Assembly: GCA_900553025.1 (NCBI GenBank)
Contig: USBT01000004.1
Span: 1 to 59,723 of the forward strand
Origin: an uncultured Eubacteriales bacterium
GTDB lineage: Bacteria; Bacillota; Clostridia; Peptostreptococcales; Anaerovoracaceae
Length of the DNA stretch: 59,723 nucleotides
Reading direction: 5' to 3'
Positions 1 to 8,599 of the stretch are shown one piece after another (position 1 is the first letter of the stretch; each line of letters begins with the position of its first letter). The notes under the pieces were generated by a model. That model was not told the DNA's origin. It saw nothing but the letters and a program-made list of their open reading frames with translations, and did no database searches. A program made the position numbers and the translations under genes.

Positions 1-26
1 GCGTCTGCCAATTCCGCCATAACCGC
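1..26 (-). tRNA. tRNA-Leu, 5' part only (cut by window edge)
   Basis: The reverse complement begins GCGGTTATGGCGGAATT and continues GGCAGACGC. This is the acceptor strand, U8 and D-arm of a bacterial class II leucine tRNA. The anticodon lies outside the window, so the isoacceptor is unknown. Bases 27-289 hold no gene that I can support; they are AT-rich spacer. Confidence 0.85.
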
Positions 27-289
27 AAAGTCTTCGAATTAAGCAAACACAATTGCTGAATGGGATTATGCCTTTGCAAAATAGAGCATTTTTCAATAAT
101 TCCACTTCAGTTTGCATTTCAGTAACTCAAGACGACTTAAATAGTATACTAGAATAATTCTAATTTTTCAATATCTGGCAAAATATTTTTCTCATAATGA
201 CAACAATAATTTTATATATTCATTATAGTTTTTCATCTCAAGATCTTAACTGTTCATCTGAACATATTTTTCATGGCAGTTTCCATTTT

Positions 290-1744
290 TTATTTCTCCA
301 TAAGGTGTCGTGCTAAAAGCACTCCGCTTGCAGATGCTTGGGATAGCGAGTGCGTAAGTCCTGAACCGTCCCCAATTGCATAAAGATTAGGGATGTGAGT
401 CTGCATATTCTCATCAACTGGCACCTTTGAATTATAGAATTTAACCTCAACACCGTAAAGTAGCGTATCCTCATTCGCTGTGCCTGGTGCTATTTTGTCT
501 AGCGCATAAATCATCTCAATTATGCTATCAAGCTGTCTCTTTGGAATTACAAGGCTAAGGTCCCCTGGCGTTGCCTCAAGAGTTGGACGCGTGAAACATT
601 TCTCCATCCTTCTAGCACTGCTACGCCTGCCCTTTTCCAGATCACCAAATCTCTGAAGAAGTACTCCGCCGCCCAGCATATTTGAGAGTTTAGCGATGGA
701 TTCACCGTATTCGTTGCTATCATCAAAAGGTTCTGTGAACCTATTTGTGACAAGAAGTGCAAAGTTTGTATTTTCAGAATGAAGCTTTGGATCTGCGTAG
801 CTGTGTCCATTTACAGTAATTATGCCATTTGTATTTTCTGACACCACATGACCGTATGGATTCATGCAAAATGTTCTGACCATATCGTTATATTTATCAG
901 TTTTGTATACTATTTTGCTCTCATATACATCGTCGGTTATAGACTTGAAAACCTCAGCAGGAAGCTCTACCCTGACTCCGATGTCAACTCTGTTTTTTTC
1001 CTGAGGAATATTGAACTTGGAACAGACCTCTCCAATCCACTTTGAGCCAGATCTGCCTGAAGCCATTACAAGTTTATCACAGGCAAAATCGCCCTTGTTT
1101 GTATGGAGCAAAAAACTCCCGTCGCTTAGTATATCAATGGTTTCACATGCAGTATAAAACTCAAAATTAATCTTTGATGAAACATATTCATATATATTGT
1201 GAAGTATATTAATGTTTCTATCTGTTCCAAGATGTCTCACCTTAGCAGATAACAGATGCAAATTATTTTGTAGACATTTCGTCTTTAAGTCGGTATCCGC
1301 AGTCGAATACAGTCTGGCCTCTGATCCACCCATGGAACAAAGTGCTGAATCGACATACTCCATCAGCTCCATTGCTTTGTCATAGCCAACAACCTTGTGT
1401 AGGTCGCCGCCAAATTCTGTAGTAATATTATATTTCCCGTCTGACAAAGTGCCTGCTCCGCCATACCCATTCATTATGTGACATGGATTACACTTTATAC
1501 ATTTTGGCGTTTTTCCTAGCTTAATTGGACAATTCCTGCGCTCTAAAGGAGCACCTCGATCAATCACCAGCACCTTACCTTTATATCCTAGTTTACATAG
1601 CTCATATGATGCGAAAACTCCGCCAGCACCTGCACCAACAATAATAACATCATAATTCCTTGTAATATCCATATTCATCTCAGCATTGCTTTTAGTATCT
1701 ATATTCACTTGATTATCCTCATAAAAACTGTAAAAAGGCACCAC
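290..1744 (-). CDS. FAD-dependent dehydrogenase-like protein (COG2509 type)
   Basis: A 484-residue protein of the uncharacterised FAD-dependent dehydrogenase family. A Rossmann dinucleotide motif (VIIVGAGAGG) lies about 33 residues in. It is followed by the family's cysteine cluster CIKCNPCH and a glycine-rich GYGGAGTLSDGKYN segment. The C-terminal NLYAIGDGSG motif is typical of FAD binding. The annotated start is GTG with AGAGG ten bases upstream; an ATG at about 1683 (NMDITRNYD) would also keep the whole FAD domain. It lies 43 bp after the DUF1292 gene on the same strand, so the two may be co-transcribed. The substrate is unknown. Confidence 0.85.
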   Translation of the reverse strand: MVPFYSFYEDNQVNIDTKSNAEMNMDITRNYDVIIVGAGAGGVFASYELCKLGYKGKVLVIDRGAPLERRNCPIKLGKTPKCIKCNPCHIMNGYGGAGTLSDGKYNITTEFGGDLHKVVGYDKAMELMEYVDSALCSMGGSEARLYSTADTDLKTKCLQNNLHLLSAKVRHLGTDRNINILHNIYEYVSSKINFEFYTACETIDILSDGSFLLHTNKGDFACDKLVMASGRSGSKWIGEVCSKFNIPQEKNRVDIGVRVELPAEVFKSITDDVYESKIVYKTDKYNDMVRTFCMNPYGHVVSENTNGIITVNGHSYADPKLHSENTNFALLVTNRFTEPFDDSNEYGESIAKLSNMLGGGVLLQRFGDLEKGRRSSARRMEKCFTRPTLEATPGDLSLVIPKRQLDSIIEMIYALDKIAPGTANEDTLLYGVEVKFYNSKVPVDENMQTHIPNLYAIGDGSGLTHSLSQASASGVLLARHLMEK

Positions 1745-1787
1745 AAACTGGGTGCCTCTAAATACAAAATATTCAATTGAAATTTAC

Positions 1788-2072
1788 CTAGTTCATGACA
1801 CCTTCGTTTTCTTCATCCTCAGCCATTATCTCGTCAAAGGTCTTGACAACATCTTCAAATAACTTGTCATCTGTGATGTCTATGAGTTCAAATTCAACAC
1901 CCTCTTCATCTCTAGCAACTTCTTTGTATCCGTATATATAGATATCATCTGAATCGTCAAGTGGAATCAGAGCCATGTATTCCTTGCCGTCATGGTCAAA
2001 TGTCCCCATGATTTCACACTCGATGCTGCCATCTTCAAATTCCAGTATCAAAACATCATCTTCATTTATCAT
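1788..2072 (-). CDS. DUF1292 family acidic protein
   Basis: A 94-residue, strongly acidic protein. The order ILEFEDG, then DHDGKEYMALIPLD, then a short acidic tail matches the DUF1292 (YrzB-like) family, widespread in Firmicutes and often near Holliday-junction resolvase or alaS genes. Its biochemical role is unknown. No transmembrane segment or catalytic motif is visible. It probably leads the transcript containing the FAD protein downstream. Confidence 0.8.
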   Translation of the reverse strand: MINEDDVLILEFEDGSIECEIMGTFDHDGKEYMALIPLDDSDDIYIYGYKEVARDEEGVEFELIDITDDKLFEDVVKTFDEIMAEDEENEGVMN

Positions 2073-2211
2073 ATCTTTTTCTTTATCATGCCTTTATTTC
2101 CGGATTAAGTTCCTCCATGAAATGTATTGAATTTTAAATCCTTAAAATTCTTTCAACTACAGATACTATAACATTTTTAATGCAGAATTTCAAACAAAAT
2201 AAATTTTTAGC

Positions 2212-2320
2212 CGTATCAATTTTCTAGGTTTGGGTCGTATCAATTTTCTAGTTTTTAGTCGTATCAATTTTGTGTGCATTGTCATTTGGGGGACTGTATC
2301 AATTCTTGTCGCTATATCCA
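2212..2320. repeat. 24-bp-period repeat in the DUF1292-uvrC gap, possible IS end relic
   Basis: The core CGTATCAATTTTCTAG starts at 2212 and 2236 and continues as CGTATCAATTTT at 2260, an exact 24-bp period. Degenerate copies follow near 2294 and 2312. Serial TGATAC-type repeats on one side of a site resemble the multiple terminal repeats of IS21-like elements, but no transposase is present. The rest of 2073-2405 shows no gene. Confidence 0.5.
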
Positions 2321-2405
2321 TTTTTCGGGGTTTTATGAAGGCTATTGCATACCTCAACAATTTATCAATACAAGCCTGAGTTGATTTTCACATCTACGCA
2401 AGCAA

Positions 2406-4415
2406 CTATTTTGTGCTAAAAAACTCGAAAATCGCCTCTGCGTTACTCTTACTTATTCCATGTACATTCTGTAATTCCTCGATTGTCGCAGATTTTATCG
2501 CATCGATTGACTCAAAATGAGCTAGCAGGGCATTACGCTTCGCAGGTCCAATCCCCTTAATTTCATCTAGTACTGACCCTATTGAATGCTTTCCTCTGAG
2601 TTTCCTATGGTAATCAATTGCAAACCTGTGAACCTCCTCCTGTATCCTCCCGCAATATTTAAACAAAACAGGGGTTTCAGCAAGTGAAATCTCGCGTCCG
2701 TCCTCAAACACCATTCGATCAGTGCGGTGATTGTCATCCTTTGCAAGCCCCACCAGAGGAATGTTTATTCCCATGGCATCCAGCACTGTCTTTGCAGCTG
2801 AAACTTGACCAGCACCCCCATCCATAAAAATAATGTCAGGCATCCTGATAAAGCCTTTGTCGCCTGCCTGTGCACGTCTGAATCGTCTGTAAAGAACCTC
2901 TTGAAGGCTGCCGTAATCGTCATGTGCATTTGCAGTTCTAATCTTGAACCTTCTATAATCTTTTTTTACAGGCTTTAATCCTTGGAAAACCACCATTGCT
3001 CCAACGGTGTCTATTCCATTAGTATTCGATATATCATAGGCCTCCACCCTGAATCCATTTACTGGCGGTCTAAAATCTTTAGATAATTGTTGTAAAACTC
3101 CTGACATAACCTCGGCAAGAGCATCCTCCTTCTCTCGCACCCCCTCAGCCTTTAGGTTTATTGTGTTTATAAGCTGATCTCTGTCACGTCTTGCCATATC
3201 AAGAAGTTTCCTCTTTACTCCCTTCTTTGGAGTGAATATTTTCACTTTTCTTGATTCACTCGATAGGAATGCTTCAATTAGACTGTTTTCAGGTATCTCT
3301 TTTTCGATCAAAATTTCTCGTGGAACATTCGCCCATTGACTATAATACTGTTTCAGAAAACTGCTAACGATTTCTTCACTTGACTCCTCATATTTTGCTT
3401 CAATTTCAAAAGAATCACGCCCGCTGAGTTTTCCGTTTCTCACAGAGAATACAACAACAAAATATTGTTCGCCTGTAGCAAGAGAGAGCACAAGGTCAAG
3501 ATCATCGTCATTTATCATCGTAACACGCTGAATTTGAGTAAGTGAATTCAAATCCTGAATTAAATCCCTGTAGTGAGCGGCTTCCTCAAATTCCATTCGT
3601 TCAGATGCAGCTTTCATAAGCTCTTCCATTTTCTTGCGCAGAGGTGACGTCTTGCCTCTTAGAAATTCGAGGATTTCGTCTATTTTGTTGCGATATTCCT
3701 TCATATCGACCGTCCCTAGGCAAACTCCGGGGCATACATCGATATGATAGTTAAGGCAAGGTCTAAATCCGTCTGGAAACGACTGTAAATTGCATCTTTT
3801 GAGCTTAAATACTCTGTTAATGAACTCAACCATCCTATTTACTGCGCCGACGTCGCTGTACGGTCCGAAATATTTATTTCCATCATTTTTGAGAACGCGT
3901 GTTTTTTGAATCCTCGGATAATCCTCATTCGTTGTAATCACGATGTATGGATATGTCTTGTCATCTCTGAGCAAAACATTATACTTCGGCATATATCGCT
4001 TGATGAGGTTGTTTTCAAGTACCAGGGCCTCCATCTCGCTGCTGCATGTAATCCATTCGAAATCTGCTATGTTGGATACTAGCGCACGAGTTTTTGGATT
4101 TGTCTGAGATGATTTTTGAAAATATTGACGTACACGATTTTTAAGTGATATAGCTTTCCCAACATAAATTACCTGACCAAGTCTGTCTTTATGCAGATAG
4201 ACACCAGGAAGATCAGGCAATTGTTTCAAATTTTCTTCTATTCGATTGTCAATATTGATTTTAATATCGCTTGTATTGTTAACATTAATATCACTTTTAT
4301 TATTGATGCTATTATCGCTTTTATTATGAATATTATTATCGTTTGTATTATTAATATCGCTTGTATTATTGACCTTTTTATCTGTTTTATTCTCAGAATT
4401 TCCAGAATCACTCAT
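2406..4415 (-). CDS. uvrC: Excinuclease ABC subunit C
   Basis: UvrC makes the two incisions flanking damaged DNA during nucleotide excision repair with UvrA and UvrB. Domains in order: GIY-YIG nuclease (LPGVYL, VIYVGKA, then the Arg and Glu of NRVRQYF and EMEALVLENN), a cysteine-bearing linker, the UVR segment binding UvrB (near MEELMKAASERMEFEEAA), the RNase H-like nuclease (DGGAGQVSAA) and a C-terminal helix-hairpin-helix pair (IKGIGPAK, VHGISKSNA). The usual N-terminus is preceded by about 57 Asn/Ser/Asp-rich residues made of imperfect NNxSD repeats. The ATG overlaps the upstream stop (ATGA), which supports translation of the extension. Confidence 0.96.
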   Translation of the reverse strand: MSDSGNSENKTDKKVNNTSDINNTNDNNIHNKSDNSINNKSDINVNNTSDIKINIDNRIEENLKQLPDLPGVYLHKDRLGQVIYVGKAISLKNRVRQYFQKSSQTNPKTRALVSNIADFEWITCSSEMEALVLENNLIKRYMPKYNVLLRDDKTYPYIVITTNEDYPRIQKTRVLKNDGNKYFGPYSDVGAVNRMVEFINRVFKLKRCNLQSFPDGFRPCLNYHIDVCPGVCLGTVDMKEYRNKIDEILEFLRGKTSPLRKKMEELMKAASERMEFEEAAHYRDLIQDLNSLTQIQRVTMINDDDLDLVLSLATGEQYFVVVFSVRNGKLSGRDSFEIEAKYEESSEEIVSSFLKQYYSQWANVPREILIEKEIPENSLIEAFLSSESRKVKIFTPKKGVKRKLLDMARRDRDQLINTINLKAEGVREKEDALAEVMSGVLQQLSKDFRPPVNGFRVEAYDISNTNGIDTVGAMVVFQGLKPVKKDYRRFKIRTANAHDDYGSLQEVLYRRFRRAQAGDKGFIRMPDIIFMDGGAGQVSAAKTVLDAMGINIPLVGLAKDDNHRTDRMVFEDGREISLAETPVLFKYCGRIQEEVHRFAIDYHRKLRGKHSIGSVLDEIKGIGPAKRNALLAHFESIDAIKSATIEELQNVHGISKSNAEAIFEFFSTK

Positions 4416-5929
4416 ATATTCCAGCCCCTTCTACGCCTATCTTCCTCAATTTCAATCTGGCGAAGTGCCTTCTGGTATGCCATTTGTTTTCTCTTTCTAG
4501 CAGTTCTCCTCTTAATCTGAGCAATTTTAATTCTGATGTAAATATAAATAATAATTAGTAGCAATATCGCGGAAATTATCAAAATTGTTCCAAGGTTTGA
4601 TATCCCTATTTTCGAAGGAAGCCAACCCGTTCCTATGTCCTCTTTCACTATTAGAGGTATTTTGTTGACAGGATCGTCAGCGACACTAATCACATATGTT
4701 CCAACCTGAGTGCCTTTTTTTACAGGTGCCTTTATCTTTTCATCCATTTCAATCACACCGCTGATCAGCTCCTTCGAGCCTTGCTCTGGCAGATATGCGT
4801 AACCATCGTCGGCTGCGTAGGCATTAACCCTTGTCTTTTCGCCACCTTTTATGTAGGCCTTGTCAATTTTTTCGCCCTTCGAAATAACCTTAATGCCACG
4901 AACAGATGAAACAGCATAATCTATCAGTTTTTTTGCATCATTCTCACGAACTTTATCTTCAGGCGAGCCCATCACAGAAAGAATAATTTTCAGTCCTTTA
5001 TAATTATATGACATGAGAATTGAGCCTTCACCTTCCTTGCTACCTGTGGATTTTTGAACTGCAACAGTATTTTCATCCTGCAAAATCTCGGGATATTGAT
5101 TCTTAAATGTCCTTGCTTTGCTTACGTTCGTTGCATTAATTTTATGCTTTTTAGCAGAGGATATCTTCCTGAAAATATCATTTGAAGATGCTACCTTCAT
5201 AATTTGCATCATATCATTTGCCGTAGAATAGTGATCCATTTCAGGAGTTCCAACTGGATTTGTAAAATGAGTTTCTTTACATCCCATGTTTTTAACCAGT
5301 TCATTCATCATATTCACAAATTTTGACTTGTCATCTCCTGAAACCGCTTCTGATAAGGCAAATGTTGCATCGCTGCTATCTAGCATCAAGGAACCATAAA
5401 TAAGATTTTCTACGCTTATCTTTTCACCTTCTTTTAGCTCCATTGGGCCACCAAAGCCTGCAGCTTCGGCTGAAATCTCAATCTCTGTGCTAAGCTGTAA
5501 ATTTTGAATTGCCAAAATAACAGTGACAATTTTGGTCGTTGTAAGTGGTGCAATTCTGCTTCTTGATTTCTGTTCAAATAATACCTCTCCCGTGTTTTCG
5601 CAGTAAAGTACCGCTGACAAAGAAGATATTGAAGGCTTTTTATCTGTTTTTTTCTTATTTGCATTGGTTTTTTTAGAATTACTCTTATTTGATTTATCTT
5701 TTTTGGTCTTTGCAGTTTTATATTTAGATTTATCTAAATGAGTAGATGTTAAAAATCGATTTGAAAATGCTGAAACATTTTTTTCAGTGCCAGTATTTCC
5801 TTTGTATGTTTCCATTGCAAAGACATGAGTTAATTCCATGATAGCAAAAACCAAAACAAGGACCACTATTAATGCGATCCTAGTTAATTTACTAATTGCT
5901 CTATTCGAAGAAGCTAATTTCAAATTCAT
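4412..5929 (-). CDS. DacF/PBP5-like D-Ala-D-Ala carboxypeptidase homologue with altered active-site motifs
   Basis: A 505-residue envelope protein of the peptidase S11 family, whose members trim peptidoglycan pentapeptides. An N-terminal hydrophobic segment (about 16-37) is followed by a Lys/Asn-rich linker, the transpeptidase-like domain, a PBP5-type C-terminal domain, a membrane span (about 447-465) and a very basic cytoplasmic tail. All three catalytic motifs deviate. SxxK reads TTTK (Thr130 in place of Ser), SxN aligns with D184-S-S, and KTG reads KSTG (293-296). The nucleotides confirm ACA for Thr130. The fold looks intact, so activity may be lost or changed. It is coupled to uvrC by a 4-bp overlap. 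Confidence 0.88.
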   Translation of the reverse strand: MNLKLASSNRAISKLTRIALIVVLVLVFAIMELTHVFAMETYKGNTGTEKNVSAFSNRFLTSTHLDKSKYKTAKTKKDKSNKSNSKKTNANKKKTDKKPSISSLSAVLYCENTGEVLFEQKSRSRIAPLTTTKIVTVILAIQNLQLSTEIEISAEAAGFGGPMELKEGEKISVENLIYGSLMLDSSDATFALSEAVSGDDKSKFVNMMNELVKNMGCKETHFTNPVGTPEMDHYSTANDMMQIMKVASSNDIFRKISSAKKHKINATNVSKARTFKNQYPEILQDENTVAVQKSTGSKEGEGSILMSYNYKGLKIILSVMGSPEDKVRENDAKKLIDYAVSSVRGIKVISKGEKIDKAYIKGGEKTRVNAYAADDGYAYLPEQGSKELISGVIEMDEKIKAPVKKGTQVGTYVISVADDPVNKIPLIVKEDIGTGWLPSKIGISNLGTILIISAILLLIIIYIYIRIKIAQIKRRTARKRKQMAYQKALRQIEIEEDRRRRGWNI

Positions 5930-5942
5930 AAGTACATACTCT

Positions 5943-7313
5943 CTATAAAATTTCTTCTCTCAGAAAGGCTTCGGAAATATCCACACCCTTCTCAAAAATG
6001 CATCCCTTCTCTGCCGATTCCTCCGTGAAATTTCTATCCTCATCATATTCCTTTTCATTTTCACTATCATAAAGTACAAAAGGCACAGGATCCGCACTAT
6101 GCGTCCTTAATCTGATTGGTGTATAGTGGTCAGGCATTACTAAAATTTTATATCTTTCTCCAGACTTTTTCAAGTGCGAAAGTACTGGTTTGAGAATTAA
6201 CTTGTCAATTTGTTCAAGACAAAATATCTTTCCCTCAACATCGCCCTGGTGTCCGCATTCGTCTGGTCCCTCGACGTGAACAAAAACCATATCATCGCCT
6301 TCTTCAAATGCTTTGACAGCTGCCATGCCTTTACCAACAAAATTGGTTTCTTTATTCCCTGTCGCACCCTCAACATCGATAACCTTCATACCTGTTAGAA
6401 TACCAATGCCTTTAATCAGGTCAACTGCACTTATAACTGAGCTCTCCATAGCTCTCCCGTTTCCGTAAGGAATTAGAGCCGGTTTTCTACCTCCACCCCA
6501 TATCCACAAGCAATTTCCAGGTCTAAGTCCTCTTTCCATTCGGGATATATTAACAGGATGGCTACGTAAAAACTCGTAACTAGCTCGCATTATCTCCTTA
6601 ATACGCTCAGCAACAAAATAATTGTCACCCGAACCTATCTCCTTGCCATGCTTTTCTGATTCCAAAACATCTAAATTTAATCCTGCGTTTAACTTGTATC
6701 CTGGAAGATAATTTGTAATTCTCTTTCCCAAGATGTTATGAGGCGGTTCACTACCTATATCGATTGGATTGATGCTTCTATCGAGATTTCTGATAACAAA
6801 TGCTCCTCGATACGAAACGCCGTGCTTCATATCGATTCCCTCTAAAATTCCGTTTTTAATAAGGTGATTGCTCAAATCCTCATATAGCCTAAGACCCTCC
6901 TCGGTCGTGATATCTTCACTACTATGGTCAACCATCTCAAGATTCTCAAAAGCTTGCATTTCAACATATGTGCCGTCACTACTTCCGCATTGTTCATTGT
7001 CCGGATTCCTTAAGGTGACAATATTCCCTCTGAATGCGGCATCATGTTCTCCTAGTTCAATTCCAATATTTGCAGCTTCTAGTGGAGCTCTACCAGTATG
7101 AAATTTTTCAGGTGGATAACCCAAAAGTGACAAATGTCCCACATCGCTTCCAGCTTCCATGCCATCCGGAATAGTTCTACATCTTCCTACAATTCCTCGA
7201 TGAGCCAACTCGGTTACAACAGGGTTATCTGCCAGCTGCAATGGTGTTTTGTTGCCCCTGTCTTCTAGTGGATAATCACCTGCACCATCTGTTACTAATA
7301 TAAAATACTTCAT
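5943..7313 (-). CDS. apgM: Cofactor-independent phosphoglycerate mutase, archaeal (ApgM) type
   Basis: An alkaline-phosphatase superfamily enzyme interconverting 2- and 3-phosphoglycerate. Motifs are VTDGAGDYP (metal ligand), MEAGSDVGHLSLLGY (nucleophile serine region), EGPDECGHQGD and MPDHYTPI with THSADPVP (metal ligands). The ATG at 7313 shares its A with the serC stop (TGATG), so it is translationally coupled to serC; a TTG codon three bases earlier is less likely. Some relatives are proposed homoserine kinases. Here the partners are serC and serA, so feeding 3-phosphoglycerate into serine synthesis is the simpler reading. That role is inferred. Confidence 0.85.
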   Translation of the reverse strand: MKYFILVTDGAGDYPLEDRGNKTPLQLADNPVVTELAHRGIVGRCRTIPDGMEAGSDVGHLSLLGYPPEKFHTGRAPLEAANIGIELGEHDAAFRGNIVTLRNPDNEQCGSSDGTYVEMQAFENLEMVDHSSEDITTEEGLRLYEDLSNHLIKNGILEGIDMKHGVSYRGAFVIRNLDRSINPIDIGSEPPHNILGKRITNYLPGYKLNAGLNLDVLESEKHGKEIGSGDNYFVAERIKEIMRASYEFLRSHPVNISRMERGLRPGNCLWIWGGGRKPALIPYGNGRAMESSVISAVDLIKGIGILTGMKVIDVEGATGNKETNFVGKGMAAVKAFEEGDDMVFVHVEGPDECGHQGDVEGKIFCLEQIDKLILKPVLSHLKKSGERYKILVMPDHYTPIRLRTHSADPVPFVLYDSENEKEYDEDRNFTEESAEKGCIFEKGVDISEAFLREEIL

Positions 7314-8404
7314 CAAATGTTTTCTTCCTCAAATTTCCTCATAAATTCAATTAGCTTATCAATACCTTCTTCAGGCATAGCGTTGTAAATGCTCGCACGC
7401 AGACCTCCAATGGATCTGTGCCCCTTTAGATTTATAAATCCAGCTTCTTTGGCTTCCTCGACAAATTTCTTGTCCATAACATCATTACCGGTAACCATTA
7501 CTACATTCATTATCGAACGATCTTCTTCTGCCACAGGGCATTTGAAGAGCTTACTATTATCGATGAAGTTATAAAGTTTTTCAGCCTTTCGCAAATTCAC
7601 TTTCTCAACAGCCTTAATTCCTCCCATATCCAGAAGATGCTTGAATACCTTGCCTGCAACATAAATAGCAAAGCAAGGTGGCGTATTATACAGTGAAGCT
7701 TTGTCTGCATGCACCTTATAATCCATATAAACAGGAGTCATAGGATGAGCCTTTCCAATCATGTCATCACGAATAATCGCAATTGTCACTCCCGCCGGAC
7801 CTATATTTTTTTGTGCCCCTGCAAAGATAGCAGCGTATTTTGTTACGTCAATTTCCTTCGACAAAATACAAGAGCTCATATCCGCAACTAGTGGTATCCC
7901 ACCAGTATCAGGCAGTTCATTATAGTGCGTGCCATAAATCGTATTGTTTTCGCAAATGTACACATAGTCAGCATCCGCTCTAAAATCATCCTTGCTTACC
8001 CTCGGAATGTATGTGTATTTCTTATCTTCAGAGCTTGCTACGACATTAATATCGCCGTATTTGCATGCTTCTGTGTAGGCTTTTTTAGCCCACTGCCCTG
8101 TAATAATATAGTCTGCCTTATGCGTTCCACCCATAAAATTCAATGCTACCATTGAAAATTGAGTAGTTCCACCGCCCTGCAAGAAGAGCACCTTATAATT
8201 ATCTGGTATATTCATGAGTTTTCTCAGGTCGCTCTCCGCATCCTTTATTATCTTATCAAACTCTGCTGATCTATGACTCATTTCCATCACGGATTGACCT
8301 GACCCCTGGTAGTTTGCAAGTTCTGCTGAAACTTCATTAATTACATCAAGTGGGAGCATTGAAGGCCCCGCCGAAAAGTTAAAAACCCTCTCTTTTTTGT
8401 TCAT
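7313..8404 (-). CDS. serC: Phosphoserine aminotransferase
   Basis: Second enzyme of serine synthesis: it transaminates 3-phosphohydroxypyruvate to phosphoserine with glutamate and PLP. NFSAGPSMLP at the N-terminus, the phosphate-binding LQGGGTTQF segment and the PLP lysine context AGAQKNIGPAG identify it. Length (363 residues) is normal. The ATG at 8404 is chosen because AAGGTG ends about six bases upstream; a GTG at 8413 lies inside that ribosome site. It is transcribed away from serA and runs into apgM. Confidence 0.96.
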   Translation of the reverse strand: MNKKERVFNFSAGPSMLPLDVINEVSAELANYQGSGQSVMEMSHRSAEFDKIIKDAESDLRKLMNIPDNYKVLFLQGGGTTQFSMVALNFMGGTHKADYIITGQWAKKAYTEACKYGDINVVASSEDKKYTYIPRVSKDDFRADADYVYICENNTIYGTHYNELPDTGGIPLVADMSSCILSKEIDVTKYAAIFAGAQKNIGPAGVTIAIIRDDMIGKAHPMTPVYMDYKVHADKASLYNTPPCFAIYVAGKVFKHLLDMGGIKAVEKVNLRKAEKLYNFIDNSKLFKCPVAEEDRSIMNVVMVTGNDVMDKKFVEEAKEAGFINLKGHRSIGGLRASIYNAMPEEGIDKLIEFMRKFEEENI

Positions 8405-8466
8405 TTTAATCACCTTTTTTCGATAAATTTGTTTTAAATCACTAAGTATTTCTCGATTTGTTCTAA

Positions 8467-8494
8467 ATTATATCACAATCAGTATTGATGTCAA
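8467..8494 (-). promoter_or_regulatory. serC promoter
   Basis: On the minus strand TTGACA (8489-8494) and TATAAT (8467-8472) are separated by 16 bp. The -35 box overlaps the -35 box of the serA promoter by two bases. Confidence 0.75.
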
Positions 8495-8513
8495 TGCTTT
8501 GATGTGCTATAAT
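8485..8513 (+). promoter_or_regulatory. serA promoter
   Basis: TTGATG (8485-8490) and TATAAT (8508-8513) are separated by 17 bp, leaving a leader of about 80 bases before the serA ATG. A second TATAAT at 8562 lacks a good -35 box. Confidence 0.7.
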
Positions 8514-8599
8514 CCTAAATATAATATTAATTTATAAATGCACCGCAATATAGTGATGCTGTATAATAGTTTGATTCTTAGTTTGAAAGGAATAGCAGT

